A DNA stretch of 64,000 bases, taken from contig NZ_LR733825.1 in NCBI RefSeq assembly GCF_902506535.1, positions 957,090 to 1,021,089 of the forward strand. Reading direction: 5' to 3'. The stretch is from Pseudomonas sp. 8Z. GTDB taxonomy: Bacteria > Pseudomonadota > Gammaproteobacteria > Pseudomonadales > Pseudomonadaceae. The notes under the pieces were generated by a model. That model ran no database searches. It was not told the DNA's origin and saw only the letters and a list, made by a program, of their open reading frames with translations. Positions 29,954-39,900 of the stretch are shown here, one piece after another. A program made the translations under genes and the position numbers. Within the stretch, counting starts at the first letter, position 1, and the number at the start of each line of letters is the position of its first letter.

Positions 29954-30406
29954 TCAGTGATAGTGACGCCCGTGACCGACAGCGTCGGTAGCGCAGCGGC
30001 GAGAGGCATAGCGCTGCGCAGCACCGAGCAGACGATCGGTGCGCGGAAACGCGCCATGCTCGGCAATGAACTGCAGCAGTTGGAAATAGGTACGGCTGCT
30101 GTGATGCAGCGCAGCGTCACGCAAGGCCTCAGGCTGTTGCACATCGGCCAGCGTCTGCAGCAACCGCTCATGACTCGCGCAGAGGTTATCCGCTGCCGCC
30201 TCCGACTGGCCGAGCATCAGGTGCAAGTCAGCCAGGTTGTGGTGGGAAATGACGAATGCGGCAACCGCCATGTCAGGGTCGCGCCAGCGCCCGAACAAGA
30301 CCTGCGCCTCAGCCAGCGCCTGCAGGTAGAGTTCGCGCGCCTGCACCCAATCGCCCTCGGCAAAACAGCGGTTGCCTGCCTCGATGGTGTTCTTCCAGTG
30401 CTCCAT
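29954..30406 (-). CDS. Conserved hypothetical protein (orfX of the fumC-sodA operon), TPR-like
   Basis: A 150-residue soluble, mostly helical protein of unknown function. The N-terminal GNRCFAEGDWVQARELYLQA and the segment ISHHNLADLHLMLGQSEAAA resemble tetratricopeptide repeat helices, suggesting a protein-interaction role. No signal peptide or metal motif is clear; the tail GHGRHYH is His-rich. It sits between fumC and sodA in the same place as orfX (PA4469) of P. aeruginosa, with GAGGAG before its ATG. Confidence 0.85.
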   Translation of the reverse strand: MEHWKNTIEAGNRCFAEGDWVQARELYLQALAEAQVLFGRWRDPDMAVAAFVISHHNLADLHLMLGQSEAAADNLCASHERLLQTLADVQQPEALRDAALHHSSRTYFQLLQFIAEHGAFPRTDRLLGAAQRYASRRCATDAVGHGRHYH

Positions 30407-30460
30407 TACCAGCTCCTCGGCCTGTAGGCCATGGCAGCAGTCATGGCGCCCAATGGGCGC

Positions 30461-31849
30461 TCAGAGACCGCCCTCGGTCAGTTTTTCCGGGTTGAGCAAC
30501 TGCTCCAGTTGCGAACGCGAAAGATCCGTGTGCTGCAGAGCCACCTCGATGATCGGCCGCCCCTCGCGGTAGGCCTGCTTGGCAATTTCGGCAGCCTTGA
30601 GGTAACCAATAATCGGGTTCAGAGCAGTGACCAGGATGGGGTTGCGGTCCAGCGCCTCCTTCAGTTTCGGCTGATTGACGCGGAAACTTGCCACCGCGCG
30701 GTCGGCCAACAAGCGACTGGCATTGCTCAGCAGTTGGATACTGCCGAGCAGATTGTCCGCCACCAGCGGCAGCATGACGTTCAGCTCGAAGTTGCCGGAC
30801 TGCCCGGCAATAGCGATGGCGGCATCATTGCCAATCACCTGCGCGGCTACCATGGCCGTCGCCTCAGGGATCACCGGATTGACCTTGCCTGGCATGATCG
30901 AAGAGCCCGGTTGCAGCGCCTCCAGCTCAATTTCGGCGAGCCCAGCCAACGGGCCGGAGTTCATCCAGCGCAGATCGTTGGCGATCTTCATGAGCGAGAC
31001 AGCAACCGTCCTCAACTGCCCAGAGATGGCCACGGCGGTATCCTGCGAACCGATCAGCGCAAAGAAATTGCCCCCGCTGCTGAAGGTCACCCCGCTGAGC
31101 GCACTCAACTCACGACAGAACTGCGCAGCGAATCGCGGATGGGCGTTGACCCCGGTGCCGACTGCCGTGCCGCCTTGTGCCAAAGCCTGCAAGCTGGGCT
31201 GCAGTGCGCGCAGATGTTCGATGTTGGCCTGGATTTGCTGGCCCCAGCCATCGAGCACCTGGCTCATGCGAACCGGCATGGCATCCATCAAATGGGTGCG
31301 CCCGGTCTTCACGTAGGGCTGCACCTCCAGCGACTTTTCGCACAACACCTTGAGCAGATGCCCCAGCGCCGGCAGGAGCTGTTCGTGCAGCTCGATGGCA
31401 GCACTGGCGTGGATGGTGGTGGGGATGATGTCGTTGCTGCTCTGCCCACAGTTGACGTGGTCATTGGCACTGACCGCCTCACCGAGGATGCGCCCAGCCA
31501 AGGTCGCGATCACCTCGTTGGCATTCATGTTGGAGCTGGTGCCAGAGCCGGTCTGGAACACATCCACAGGGAAATGCGCCATGAAATCGCCCTCCAGCAA
31601 CTGCTGGCAGGCCGCGACGATGGCATCGCCCATGGCCGGACTCAGTTGCTCCAGCTCCACATTGGCGCGCGCAGCAGCAGCCTTGGCCAGAATCAGCGTG
31701 CGAATGAATGGCGCCGGCATGCGCCGCCCAGAGACAGGGAAATTGTTCACCGCGCGCTGAGTCTGCGCGCCATAGAGGGCCGCCATCGGCACCTCCAGTT
31801 CCCCCATGCTGTCACGTTCGATGCGGGTGTCATTGCGAGGGTCAGTCAT
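30461..31849 (-). CDS. fumC: Class II fumarase, iron-independent
   Basis: A 462-residue fumarase C that hydrates fumarate without an Fe-S cluster, allowing the TCA cycle to run under iron limitation or oxidative stress. The superfamily signature GSSIMPGKVNP and the substrate-site motifs SGSGTSSNMNANEV and TGRTHLMDAMP are present. The ATG at 31849 has AAGGA upstream and overlaps the fagA stop; an open extension of 8 codons is less likely. It is the second gene of the Fur-controlled unit. Confidence 0.96.
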   Translation of the reverse strand: MTDPRNDTRIERDSMGELEVPMAALYGAQTQRAVNNFPVSGRRMPAPFIRTLILAKAAAARANVELEQLSPAMGDAIVAACQQLLEGDFMAHFPVDVFQTGSGTSSNMNANEVIATLAGRILGEAVSANDHVNCGQSSNDIIPTTIHASAAIELHEQLLPALGHLLKVLCEKSLEVQPYVKTGRTHLMDAMPVRMSQVLDGWGQQIQANIEHLRALQPSLQALAQGGTAVGTGVNAHPRFAAQFCRELSALSGVTFSSGGNFFALIGSQDTAVAISGQLRTVAVSLMKIANDLRWMNSGPLAGLAEIELEALQPGSSIMPGKVNPVIPEATAMVAAQVIGNDAAIAIAGQSGNFELNVMLPLVADNLLGSIQLLSNASRLLADRAVASFRVNQPKLKEALDRNPILVTALNPIIGYLKAAEIAKQAYREGRPIIEVALQHTDLSRSQLEQLLNPEKLTEGGL

Positions 31850-32234
31850 AGGGATATCCTTCTGCCGATTCATTGAATGAGAGCGAGGGTTCCAGGCGCA
31901 GAGTCGCCAGGCGATTGCGCAGCCGATTCAGGCAGTGCTGACGCTTGAGATCGGTCGCAAGACGCTGCAGAACCAATAACGGGCGATAGGCGCGATCCAG
32001 GCACAAACAGCGCCAATGCCAGGGCAGCGCAGGATCACTCGCGCTATCGAGTAGCAACTCGAAGGTGATGCGCGATACACGCCAGGCATCGAGCAAACCG
32101 TGCGCCACCAACTGCCGACCATGCCACTCGTGCACATCGAACAAGCGCGGCTCATCGGGGCGTAAGGCACAGCGCAAGACAAAGCCCTGCCAGCGCCAGC
32201 AGTTCGCACAAGGTGTGAAGAAGGGGTCGTACAT
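31842..32234 (-). CDS. fagA: FagA-like Fur-associated hypothetical protein
   Basis: A 130-residue soluble protein of unknown function, matching the position and size of P. aeruginosa fagA, the first gene of the iron-repressed fagA-fumC-orfX-sodA operon. Cysteines are clustered: C9, C12 (FFTPCANCW) and C22, then C76 and C78 (WRCLCLD), plus C101 and several Trp/His. This suggests metal or Fe-S binding, but that is inference. Translation starts 16 nt downstream of the Fur box, and its stop overlaps the fumC start. Confidence 0.85.
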   Translation of the reverse strand: MYDPFFTPCANCWRWQGFVLRCALRPDEPRLFDVHEWHGRQLVAHGLLDAWRVSRITFELLLDSASDPALPWHWRCLCLDRAYRPLLVLQRLATDLKRQHCLNRLRNRLATLRLEPSLSFNESAEGYPYD

Positions 32235-32250
32235 AAGTGCCCGCCTATCC

Positions 32251-32269
32251 GATAATGATATTTATTCTC
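32251..32269 (-). promoter_or_regulatory. Fur box upstream of fagA
   Basis: The 19-mer GATAATGATATTTATTCTC matches the classical Fur consensus (GATAATGATAATCATTATC) at 16 of 19 positions. It lies 17-35 nt upstream of the fagA start in an AT-rich stretch. It predicts iron repression of fagA, fumC, orfX, sodA and probably the ZIP gene. Confidence 0.88.
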
Positions 32270-32314
32270 TTTTGAGAAAAATAATCAATACACAGAAAGT
32301 GCGGGTTTTATCAA

Positions 32315-32347
32315 AAAGGTAGGCTCGGCCTGTTGCTGGCCGAGCCT
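32315..32347 (-). terminator. Rho-independent terminator of pmbA
   Basis: AGGCTCGGCC (32321-32330) pairs with GGCCGAGCCT (32338-32347) around 7 nt. On the minus strand it is followed by ACCTTTTTGAT. It lies 11 nt past the pmbA stop and upstream of the Fur-controlled operon. Confidence 0.88.
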
Positions 32348-32358
32348 GAGGGGATGGA

Positions 32359-33705
32359 TCAGCTACCGGCGACCGTCATCCGTTCGATCAACACCGAGCC
32401 GGTACAGATGTTGCCACGTCGCTCCAGATCGCGACCGACCGCGACAACTTGCCGGAACATATCTCGCAGATTGCCGGCGATGGTCACTTCCTGCACGGGG
32501 AATTGGATCTCGCCATTTTCCACCCAGAAGCCGGCAGCGCCACGAGAGTAGTCGCCCGTTACCAGATTCAACCCCTGCCCCATCAGCTCGGTGACTAGCA
32601 GCCCACGTCCCATGCGACGAATCAGCGCCTGCTGGTCTTCATCGCCATGGGTGACGAACAGGTTGTGCACACCACCAGAGTTGGCGGTGCTCGGCAGCCC
32701 CAGCTTGCGCCCGGAATAGGTGCCGAGCACGTAGGAAACCAGTTCGCCTTTATCCACGAAAGGCTTGGCGTAAGTAGCCAGGCCGTCGCCATCGAACGTC
32801 GCGCTACCCAGCGCGCGCGGCAGATGCGGGCGCTCGTCGAGACTCAGCCACTCAGGAAATAGACGCTGGCCCAGCGCGCCTTCGAGGAAGGAGGAATGGC
32901 GATACAGATTGCCGCCCGAGATCGCCGCCAACAGATGACTGAACAGCCCACCGGCCAGTTCGGCGGCGAACAGCACCGGCACCTCACAGGTTGGCACCGG
33001 GCGCGCGCCGAGACGACTGACCGCACGCTCAGCCGCGCGCTGACCAATGCCCACGGCATCGGCCAGCAGTTCACCCTGACGGTTGACGTCATACCAGTAG
33101 TCACGCTGCATCTGCCCCTCGCCTTCAGCGATCATCACGCAGCTTAGGCTGTGGCGGGTACTGGCATAGCCGCCAATGAAGCCATGGCTATTACCGTATA
33201 CGCGGCAGCCTTGGTGGGTGTTGAGGCTGGTGCCATCAGCATTCTTGATCCGCGCATCAGCGGCAAAGGCAGCGGCTTCGCAACTCAGCGCCTGCTCGAC
33301 CGCCTGCTCGGGCGTGATCGACCAGGGATGGTAAAGATCCAACTCCGGCAACTCGCGCGCCATCAAGGCTGCATCGGCCAAGCCGGCGCACTCGTCCTCG
33401 CTGGCATGCTGAGCGATGGCCAAAGCCGCCGCCACTGTCTCGCGAATCGCCGCCTCACCAGTGGCCGACGTGCTTGCCGAGCCTTTGCGCTGGCCGACAT
33501 AGAGCGTGATGCCAAAGCCCTGGTCGCGGTTGAACTCGACGGTTTCCACCTCCCCCTGGCGCACAGTGGTGGAAAGCCCCTGGCCTGCGGAAACCGCCAC
33601 CTCGCAAGCACTGGCGCCCTGGCGTGCGGCCTCGGCAAGAATGGCTTCGACCTGCTGTTGCAGCGCCGGCAGAGCCTGTGGCCCGATCCGTTCTACGTCA
33701 CTCAT
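32359..33705 (-). CDS. pmbA: Metalloprotease PmbA (TldE)
   Basis: A 448-residue TldD/TldE-family protein. PmbA (TldE) lacks the zinc HExxxH motif and forms the heterodimeric TldD/E peptidase with TldD (34594-36036). The complex matures ribosomally made peptides such as microcin B17 and degrades CcdA. Typical stretches are GFGITLYVGQRKGSASTS, NSHGFIGGYAS and the GGVHNLFV-VTELMGQGLNLVTGDYS C-terminal block. A strong AGGAGAGG precedes the ATG. It is divergent from darP and followed by a terminator. Confidence 0.95.
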   Translation of the reverse strand: MSDVERIGPQALPALQQQVEAILAEAARQGASACEVAVSAGQGLSTTVRQGEVETVEFNRDQGFGITLYVGQRKGSASTSATGEAAIRETVAAALAIAQHASEDECAGLADAALMARELPELDLYHPWSITPEQAVEQALSCEAAAFAADARIKNADGTSLNTHQGCRVYGNSHGFIGGYASTRHSLSCVMIAEGEGQMQRDYWYDVNRQGELLADAVGIGQRAAERAVSRLGARPVPTCEVPVLFAAELAGGLFSHLLAAISGGNLYRHSSFLEGALGQRLFPEWLSLDERPHLPRALGSATFDGDGLATYAKPFVDKGELVSYVLGTYSGRKLGLPSTANSGGVHNLFVTHGDEDQQALIRRMGRGLLVTELMGQGLNLVTGDYSRGAAGFWVENGEIQFPVQEVTIAGNLRDMFRQVVAVGRDLERRGNICTGSVLIERMTVAGS

Positions 33706-33729
33706 AACCTCTCCTAAAAAAGCAGCTTC

Positions 33730-33808
33730 AAGCTACAAGCCTCAAGCTACAAGAAAAACACCTACCCCGCTCTTCGCCAGCAGCCTGAAGCCTGAAGCCT
33801 GAAGCCTG
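33730..33808. repeat. Short direct repeats between pmbA and darP
   Basis: AAGCTACAAG occurs at 33730-33739 and 33744-33753, and CCTGAAG is repeated three times in tandem (33784-33804) with a fourth partial unit. Similar CAAGCTACAGG-type words recur at 34556-34580 after repeat copy B. They look like low-complexity REP debris. TATCAT at 33819-33824 may be the darP -10. Confidence 0.65.
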
Positions 33809-33851
33809 CCGCTGCTGTTATCATGGCAGCGTTTCCCTCTGGACCCACCCC

Positions 33852-34370
33852 ATGTCTGACTCCTATGACGACTTCTCTCTGGAGAAGAGCAAATCCCAGG
33901 TCAAACGTGAACTGCATGCCCTGCAGGATCTCGGCGAACGCCTGACGACACTCAAACCGGATCTACTGGCCAAGCTGCCGCTGACCGACGCCCTGCGCCG
34001 CGCTCTGGCCGAAGCGCCTAAGCACACGGCCAACGCCGCGCGTAAACGCCACATCCAGTTCATCGGCAAACTCATGCGTGAACAGGATGTCGAGGCGATC
34101 CTCGCCCTGATCGACCAGGTGGACAGCTCCACCCGCGAATACAACGAGCGCTTCCATGCCCTCGAACGCTGGCGCGACCGCCTGATCGGCGAAGGCGACA
34201 GTGCCCTGGAAAGCTTCGTCGAACTCTACCCCGAGGCCGACATCCAACACCTGCGCGGGCTGATCCGTCATGCCCAGCATGAAGCCGCGCGCAACAAGCC
34301 ACCGGCCGCTGCGCGCAAGGTGTTCAAGTACATCCGCGAGCTGGACGAAATCCAGCGCGGCCTGCGCTAG
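33852..34370 (+). CDS. darP: Ribosome-associated protein DarP (YjgA)
   Basis: A 172-residue highly charged helical protein of the DarP/YjgA family, which associates with pre-50S subunits and promotes late 50S assembly. Family features are [38 protein letters not shown] and the basic C-terminal [19 protein letters not shown]. The stop codon TAG is directly followed by repeat copy B, and CTAG flanks both ends of that element. In P. aeruginosa it also lies between pmbA and tldD. Confidence 0.93.
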   Translation: MSDSYDDFSLEKSKSQVKRELHALQDLGERLTTLKPDLLAKLPLTDALRRALAEAPKHTANAARKRHIQFIGKLMREQDVEAILALIDQVDSSTREYNERFHALERWRDRLIGEGDSALESFVELYPEADIQHLRGLIRHAQHEAARNKPPAAARKVFKYIRELDEIQRGLR

Positions 34371-34541
34371 CAGGCTGTTGAAAAACTACCTGCGTTGCCA
34401 TTGCTGCGTTAAAAACAGGCTCGTGCGCGAGTCCGATCAAAATGCTCATTTACAACGCGTAAACTCCGCTTTTTCGCCTGTTTTTGCGGGGCCGCCATCG
34501 GTATTGCACTGGCTGCCTCGCCTACGTTTTTCAACGGTCTG
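34371..34541 (+). mobile_element. MITE-like repeat element, copy B (171 bp)
   Basis: Terminal inverted repeats are CAGGCTGTTGAAAAAC on the left and, inverted on the right, CAGACCGTTGAAAAAC. A subterminal AAAAACAGGC is present on both arms, and the centre is TTTAC-AACGC-GTAAA (34449-34463). It is flanked on both sides by CTAG (34367-34370 and 34542-34545), which looks like a 4-bp target-site duplication. It aligns end to end with copy A (7926-8110). No protein is encoded, so mobilisation would need a transposase in trans. The right flank (34546-34593) holds AGGCCGCA direct repeats before tldD. Confidence 0.85.
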
Positions 34542-34593
34542 CTAGAAGCGGCTGCAGGCCGCAAGCTACAGGCCGCAGGTAAAAGCGGCTGCT

Positions 34594-36036
34594 TCATGCG
34601 CCAGTGCCGCCCACGGTGATCGCGTCGATCTTCAGCGTCGGCTGGCCCACGCCTACCGGCACCGACTGGCCGTCCTTGCCGCAGGTGCCGACGCCGCTGT
34701 CCAGCGCCAGATCGTTACCGACCATGGACACCCGGCTCATGGCCTCAGGCCCATTGCCGATCAGCGTGGCGCCCTTGACCGGCGCGGTGATCTTGCCGTC
34801 CTCGATCAGATAGGCCTCGCTGGTGGAAAACACGAACTTGCCGCTGGTGATGTCCACCTGGCCACCGCCGAGGTTGGCGCAGTAGATGCCCTTCTTCACC
34901 GAACGGATGATTTCTTCAGGGTCACTCTCACCGGCCAGCATGTAGGTGTTGGTCATGCGCGGCATCGGCAGGTGTGCGTAGGATTCGCGACGGCCATTAC
35001 CGGTAGCCGCCACGCCCATCAGGCGCGCATTGAGCTTGTCCTGCATGTAGCCTTTGAGCACGCCGTTCTCGATCAGCGTGGTGCATTGGGTCAGGGTGCC
35101 TTCGTCATCGACGCTGAGCGAACCCCGGCGCCCGGCCAGGGTGCCGTCGTCGACGATGGTGCACAGGCTGGAAGCGACCTTCTCGCCCACTTTGCCGCTG
35201 TAGGCCGAACTGCCCTTGCGGTTGAAATCGCCCTCCAGGCCATGACCGACCGCCTCGTGCAGCAGCACGCCGGACCAGCCGGCGCCCATCACCACCGGCA
35301 GCGTGCCGGCCGGTGCGGGAATGGCTTCGAGGTTGACCAGCGCCTGGCGCAGCGCCTCGCGGGCATAGCCCATGGCGCGATCCTCTTCGAGGAAATAGCG
35401 GTAATCGGTACGCCCACCGCCACCATGGCCGCCGCGCTCGCGACGACCGTTCTGCTCGACGATGACACTGACATTGAAGCGCACCAGCGGACGGATATCG
35501 GCACTCAGGCTGCCATCATGCGCAGCGACCAGAATGCGATCCCAGACGCCAGCCAGGCTGACGGTCACCTGCTTGATACGCGGATCCAGCGCGCGCGTGG
35601 CGCGGTCGATGCGCTGCAGCAACTCGACCTTCTCGGCGCGGCTCATCACATCCAGCGGATTACCTTCCGCGTAGAGCTGCGTCACCTGCGGGCTGACGAA
35701 AGCCTGCACACGGCCTTCCTGCCCCGCACGGGAAATAGAGCGCGCCGCACGCGCAGCCTGGCTCAAGGCATCAAGGTTGATGGCATTGCTGTAGGCAAAA
35801 CCCGTTTTCTCGCCGGACTGGGCGCGCACACCGACGCCCTGGTCGAGATTGAAACTGCCCTCCTTAACGATGCCATCCTCCAGCACCCAGGTTTCCGAGA
35901 CCTGGCTCTGGAAATACAGATCGGCGGCATCGATGCCCGGCCCGGCGACTTCGCCGAGCACAGCGCTCAGGCTATCGAGGGTCAGATTGCCGGGGGCGAG
36001 CAGGTGCTCGCTGACGGATTGCAACATCGTATTCAT
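34594..36036 (-). CDS. tldD: Metalloprotease TldD
   Basis: A 480-residue zinc peptidase subunit of the TldD/E complex. The metal motif [18 protein letters not shown] (HExxxH) is in the middle of the protein, and the conserved [19 protein letters not shown] and [19 protein letters not shown] blocks close it. The ATG at 36036 has GGAG 5 nt upstream; GTG two codons earlier is open. It starts 2 nt after the nitrilase gene stops, so it is in the same transcript as yhdP and rng. Confidence 0.96.
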   Translation of the reverse strand: MNTMLQSVSEHLLAPGNLTLDSLSAVLGEVAGPGIDAADLYFQSQVSETWVLEDGIVKEGSFNLDQGVGVRAQSGEKTGFAYSNAINLDALSQAARAARSISRAGQEGRVQAFVSPQVTQLYAEGNPLDVMSRAEKVELLQRIDRATRALDPRIKQVTVSLAGVWDRILVAAHDGSLSADIRPLVRFNVSVIVEQNGRRERGGHGGGGRTDYRYFLEEDRAMGYAREALRQALVNLEAIPAPAGTLPVVMGAGWSGVLLHEAVGHGLEGDFNRKGSSAYSGKVGEKVASSLCTIVDDGTLAGRRGSLSVDDEGTLTQCTTLIENGVLKGYMQDKLNARLMGVAATGNGRRESYAHLPMPRMTNTYMLAGESDPEEIIRSVKKGIYCANLGGGQVDITSGKFVFSTSEAYLIEDGKITAPVKGATLIGNGPEAMSRVSMVGNDLALDSGVGTCGKDGQSVPVGVGQPTLKIDAITVGGTGA

Positions 36037-36038
36037 GA

Positions 36039-36887
36039 TCACTCCACAACGATCGGACGCGGTACGTCCGATGAAAATAATCGGCGGTGCTGTTGCACCG
36101 GCATGCGTTGGCGAATGGCTGCCTGCTCGGCGGCATCGCGCGAAGCCAGCAGGGCAGCCTCGCCCTGTTCCTGCTCGGCCAGCACCTTGCCCCAGGGGTC
36201 GATGATCGCCGAATGGCCGAAGGTCAGACGCTGGCCGGGGTGCTCACCGCCCTGTCCGGCAGCCAACAGGTAGCACTGTGTTTCGATGGCGCGGGCGCGG
36301 GTCAGCACCTGCCAGTGCGCAGCGCCGGTCACGGCGGTAAAGGCGGCCGGCACGCTGATCAACTCGGCACCGGCCTCACGCAAGGCGCCAAACAGCTCGG
36401 GGAAACGTAAGTCATAGCACACCGTCAGGCCCAACCGCCCGACCGGAGTATCGGCCACGACAATGCGCTGGCCATGGGCGAAGTCGTCCGACTCGCGATA
36501 ACGGCCACGGCTGTCGGCCACATCGACATCGAACAGATGCAACTTGTCATAACGCGCGGCACGCTCGCCCTGCTCGTCGATCAACAAGGAGCACGCCCGT
36601 GGCTTGCCCTCAGCATCGTCATCGGGCGGCAGCGGCAGCGTGCCGGCCACTATCCATAAGCTGAGGTCACGAGCGGCCTGCTTCAACCAAGGCAGGATAG
36701 GGCCTTCACCGAGCGCCTCGGCACGGCCGATGGCAGCCAGGTCACGCCGCCCCATCGCCGCGAAGTTCTCCGGCAGTACGACCAGACGAGCGCCTCCCTG
36801 AGCGGCGCGTTCCAGCATGCGACGCGCCAGTCTGAGATTGGTCAACACATCGTCCTGACTGACCATCTGAATTACTGCGAGATTCAT
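36039..36887 (-). CDS. Carbon-nitrogen hydrolase (nitrilase superfamily)
   Basis: A 282-residue nitrilase-fold amidase. The catalytic triad is Glu in [12 protein letters not shown], Lys in [12 protein letters not shown] and Cys in [13 protein letters not shown]. The FDVDV and CYDLRFPE motifs place it in the Nit1/YafV-NitB branch, whose members hydrolyse deaminated glutathione or omega-amides; the substrate here is unproven. The ATG at 36887 gives [10 protein letters not shown], the usual start. It lies between yhdP (58 nt) and tldD (2 nt), as in P. aeruginosa. Confidence 0.9.
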   Translation of the reverse strand: MNLAVIQMVSQDDVLTNLRLARRMLERAAQGGARLVVLPENFAAMGRRDLAAIGRAEALGEGPILPWLKQAARDLSLWIVAGTLPLPPDDDAEGKPRACSLLIDEQGERAARYDKLHLFDVDVADSRGRYRESDDFAHGQRIVVADTPVGRLGLTVCYDLRFPELFGALREAGAELISVPAAFTAVTGAAHWQVLTRARAIETQCYLLAAGQGGEHPGQRLTFGHSAIIDPWGKVLAEQEQGEAALLASRDAAEQAAIRQRMPVQQHRRLFSSDVPRPIVVE

Positions 36888-36945
36888 GGGTATGCCCTTG
36901 TACGCGACGGGTTCGCCTGGGCACAGACTACGCCAATGCGCTGCA

Positions 36946-39900
36946 TCATTGCGGCTTTTCGAACGGTTTGTCGAAGGTGATCTTGGGCTCCTGCAGAGGC
37001 CCCTTGACGTCGTACTGCACGCTGGCAAAGCGCGCCACCTTGTCACCCAGCAGCTTGTCGGCGATGAACAGCGCCCCACCCACTGCCGGAGCGCCAACGA
37101 TCAACGCAGCCAGCGGCAGGTTGTTGGTCACCGGCAAGGTCACCAGCAGCTTGGCATCGATCAGATCATCGTTCATATCGAGATGACCATTGATCTCCAG
37201 GTTGCTCGACGGCCCGGTCAGGGTAATCGGCTCACGCGTGACGAACAGGCCATCGGTCGCCTGCAGGTTACCCTTGACCCGGTCGTAGCTCAGCCCCTTG
37301 CCCAGCAAATCGGAGAAATCCAGGCGCAAGCGGCGGCCAATGGAGTTGAAGTTGAGCAGACCGAACACTCGCAGCGCTTGGGCCGAACCCTGCACCTCGA
37401 CGAACTGCCCCTTGCGCAGCGATGGATCGAGATTGCCGGAGAAACGCTTGAGCGAGAACCAGGCGGGCGAGCCCGGCCAGTTACCATCGACATCCACGCG
37501 AAAGCTCTCACTGGTGACACTCGGCGCATAATTCCAGGCCAGCAGCACCTTGTTCAGTTCCTTGCCCTGCAAGCGCCCTTTGTACCAAGTACGAGTGTTG
37601 CCAGGCTCGCCATGCCAGCCGATAGTGCCGCCGATCTTCAATCCCTGCAGGTCAAGATCCAGCGCGTCGAAACGCACGCCCTGCTTTTCAGGCCGTGCTT
37701 GCAGCGACCAGGTGCCAAGCACTTTATCGCCACGCCAGACCTGGTCGATATGCACATTCAGGGCTGGGATCTTGCGCGGATCAACACCTGCCAGCGGGTC
37801 GACCGTTGACGCACTCTTGTCCTGGCTGGGCTCGGGCGCAGGCAACTTCACGTAACGCATATCGATGCCGATGGGTGCGCCATCGGCATCGGGCAGCAGC
37901 ACCTGGCCAGCCGCCAGTGCACTATCGAGTTGCAGCGCCCAGGCCTGTCCAGCGCGCCGCAGCCCGACCTGGATATTCTCGATATCCTGGCCGAAGCCGT
38001 GGAAGCGCCCGATATCCAGTTGCGCACTTTTGAGCAAACGCTGACTGTCGGCATCGACCGACACCTGATGCTTGCTACCCACTTGCTGCCAGGCGGCAAG
38101 ATCCAGCTCGACCAAACGCCCGCGCACACGCAGACCGGGCTCGGTCGGCAAGCGCGCCTCCTCACCGCCCAGCACCAACTCGCCACGCCCCTGAGTCAAG
38201 GCGCTCGGCGGCGAGGCCAGACTCAAACTCGCCAGCTCGCCGTACTGCGCCCAGTAGCGCCGTTCACGCCCAGCCAAGGTCATGCGCCAATCGGCATGGC
38301 GACTCTCATTTGCCGCTTTGCCAAAAGGCGCAGGCAGGTCGACAGCGACGCCGCGTAGCGTGGAATCAACACGTAACAGGCTATCGTCGCCATCGAGCGT
38401 CAAACGTAGCCGGTAAGGCAGCAAGCCCGAAACAGGAATACTCGAAGGAGCCTTGAGCCACTTCTGCAAGGCCGTCACTTGAACCTGGCCGCGCAGATCG
38501 AACAGCGTACGCCCCTGCCCGCGCGAGCCCTGGGCGCTGATACTGCCACTCACCGGACGCCCGAATACCTGAGCACTGACCTTAGGTGCACTCAGGCCAC
38601 TGGCGTTATTGAAACGAAAGGCGCCCTCAATCTGGCTCAACTGCAAATCCGGGTTAGCCAGTTTCAGGCTCGCACCTTCGGTAGCGAAATCCACCACCAC
38701 ACCTGGCATTTGTCCTTTCTGCAAGGGGATATCGAGATTCAGGCGACCTGCCAGTGGCCCCTCGCCCTGCCAACCGGCGAACACTTTCTGTGTCCCCAGC
38801 GGCACTTGCTGCAGCAACTTGAGAGCATCCGGCAAACTACTTCGTACATCGCCCTCAAGCTTCAGACGCGGCGGTTTGCCATCGTGCAGCAGAGCAATAT
38901 CGGCTGTGACGTCACTGACCGTGCTGTCAAGCAAGCGCCCTTGCTGCAAGCGCACGCGCACCGCGTCGGGTTCGATCAGCACATCACCGCGCCCCTCACG
39001 CAGAGCTGGCCAGCCGGGCTGAAACGCCAACTCGGCATCGCTGACACGAAAGAACAGGCTCATGTTGTGCGCTTCGCGCGGATCGCCCTTGCGAATCGAA
39101 CCCTGATACTGGAAGTAGCCCTCTTGCACCTTGCCGCCCTTGATGGCGCTCTGCAGCCATTGGCTCAAGGCCTCGCTCATCGCCGGTGAGCGCGTCGGCA
39201 GATACTTGCGGGTGTAGGCCGCATCGCCATCGCGCAGGCCCACACGCAGATCCATGTAGTCCTCGGCCTCAGGGTCGCGCAGCAAGCGGATCAGCATATC
39301 GCCAGCTAATTGCCCTTCCTCGCCATCCAGGCGCATGTAAGGGCTGATCAGCGTCACGCCTTCATCGTTCCAACGCCAGGCCAAACGCGCTTGAGCATGT
39401 CGGTAACGCCAGGGCTCGGGAAAAAAATGATCCAGATGCAGAGCGAAGTCCTCAGCATTGAGGCGCAACTCGCCCTGCTGCAGATCGCCGCCGATGCTAC
39501 CGCTGACATTTTCCGCCGCTGGGGCTCCGTGATAAGCAGCAAAGCCGACCTGCTCAAGATTGGCGGCGAACTGCAAGCGTTCAGGGCCGCTCAACGCAGG
39601 GCGGTAATCCAGATGCAGATTGCTCACGCTACCTTTCGGCGCCAGAGCGACCAGGGCCTCGTGCACCGCCTCGGGCATGGGCGCGAGCGCCTCGACCAGC
39701 GGTGACCAAGCAGCCAGTTCGATACGGTCAGCCGCCAGCTTCCACTGCTTCTGTTCACCCTCACCGCTACCGTCCAGAGCCAGATGCACCTCACCCAAGC
39801 GCTGCTCTCCGTGACTCAGGGCCAGGGAATCGATCTGCGCGTGCAGGCCGTCGTCATTGCCAGTGAAAAACGCATTGAAGGCGAGATCATCAACGGTCAC

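Noticed and set aside
33784..33808. Tandem CCTGAAG units considered as a CRISPR or minisatellite array
   Set aside because: Only three 7-bp units, with no spacers and no cas genes. Best treated as short repeat debris before darP.
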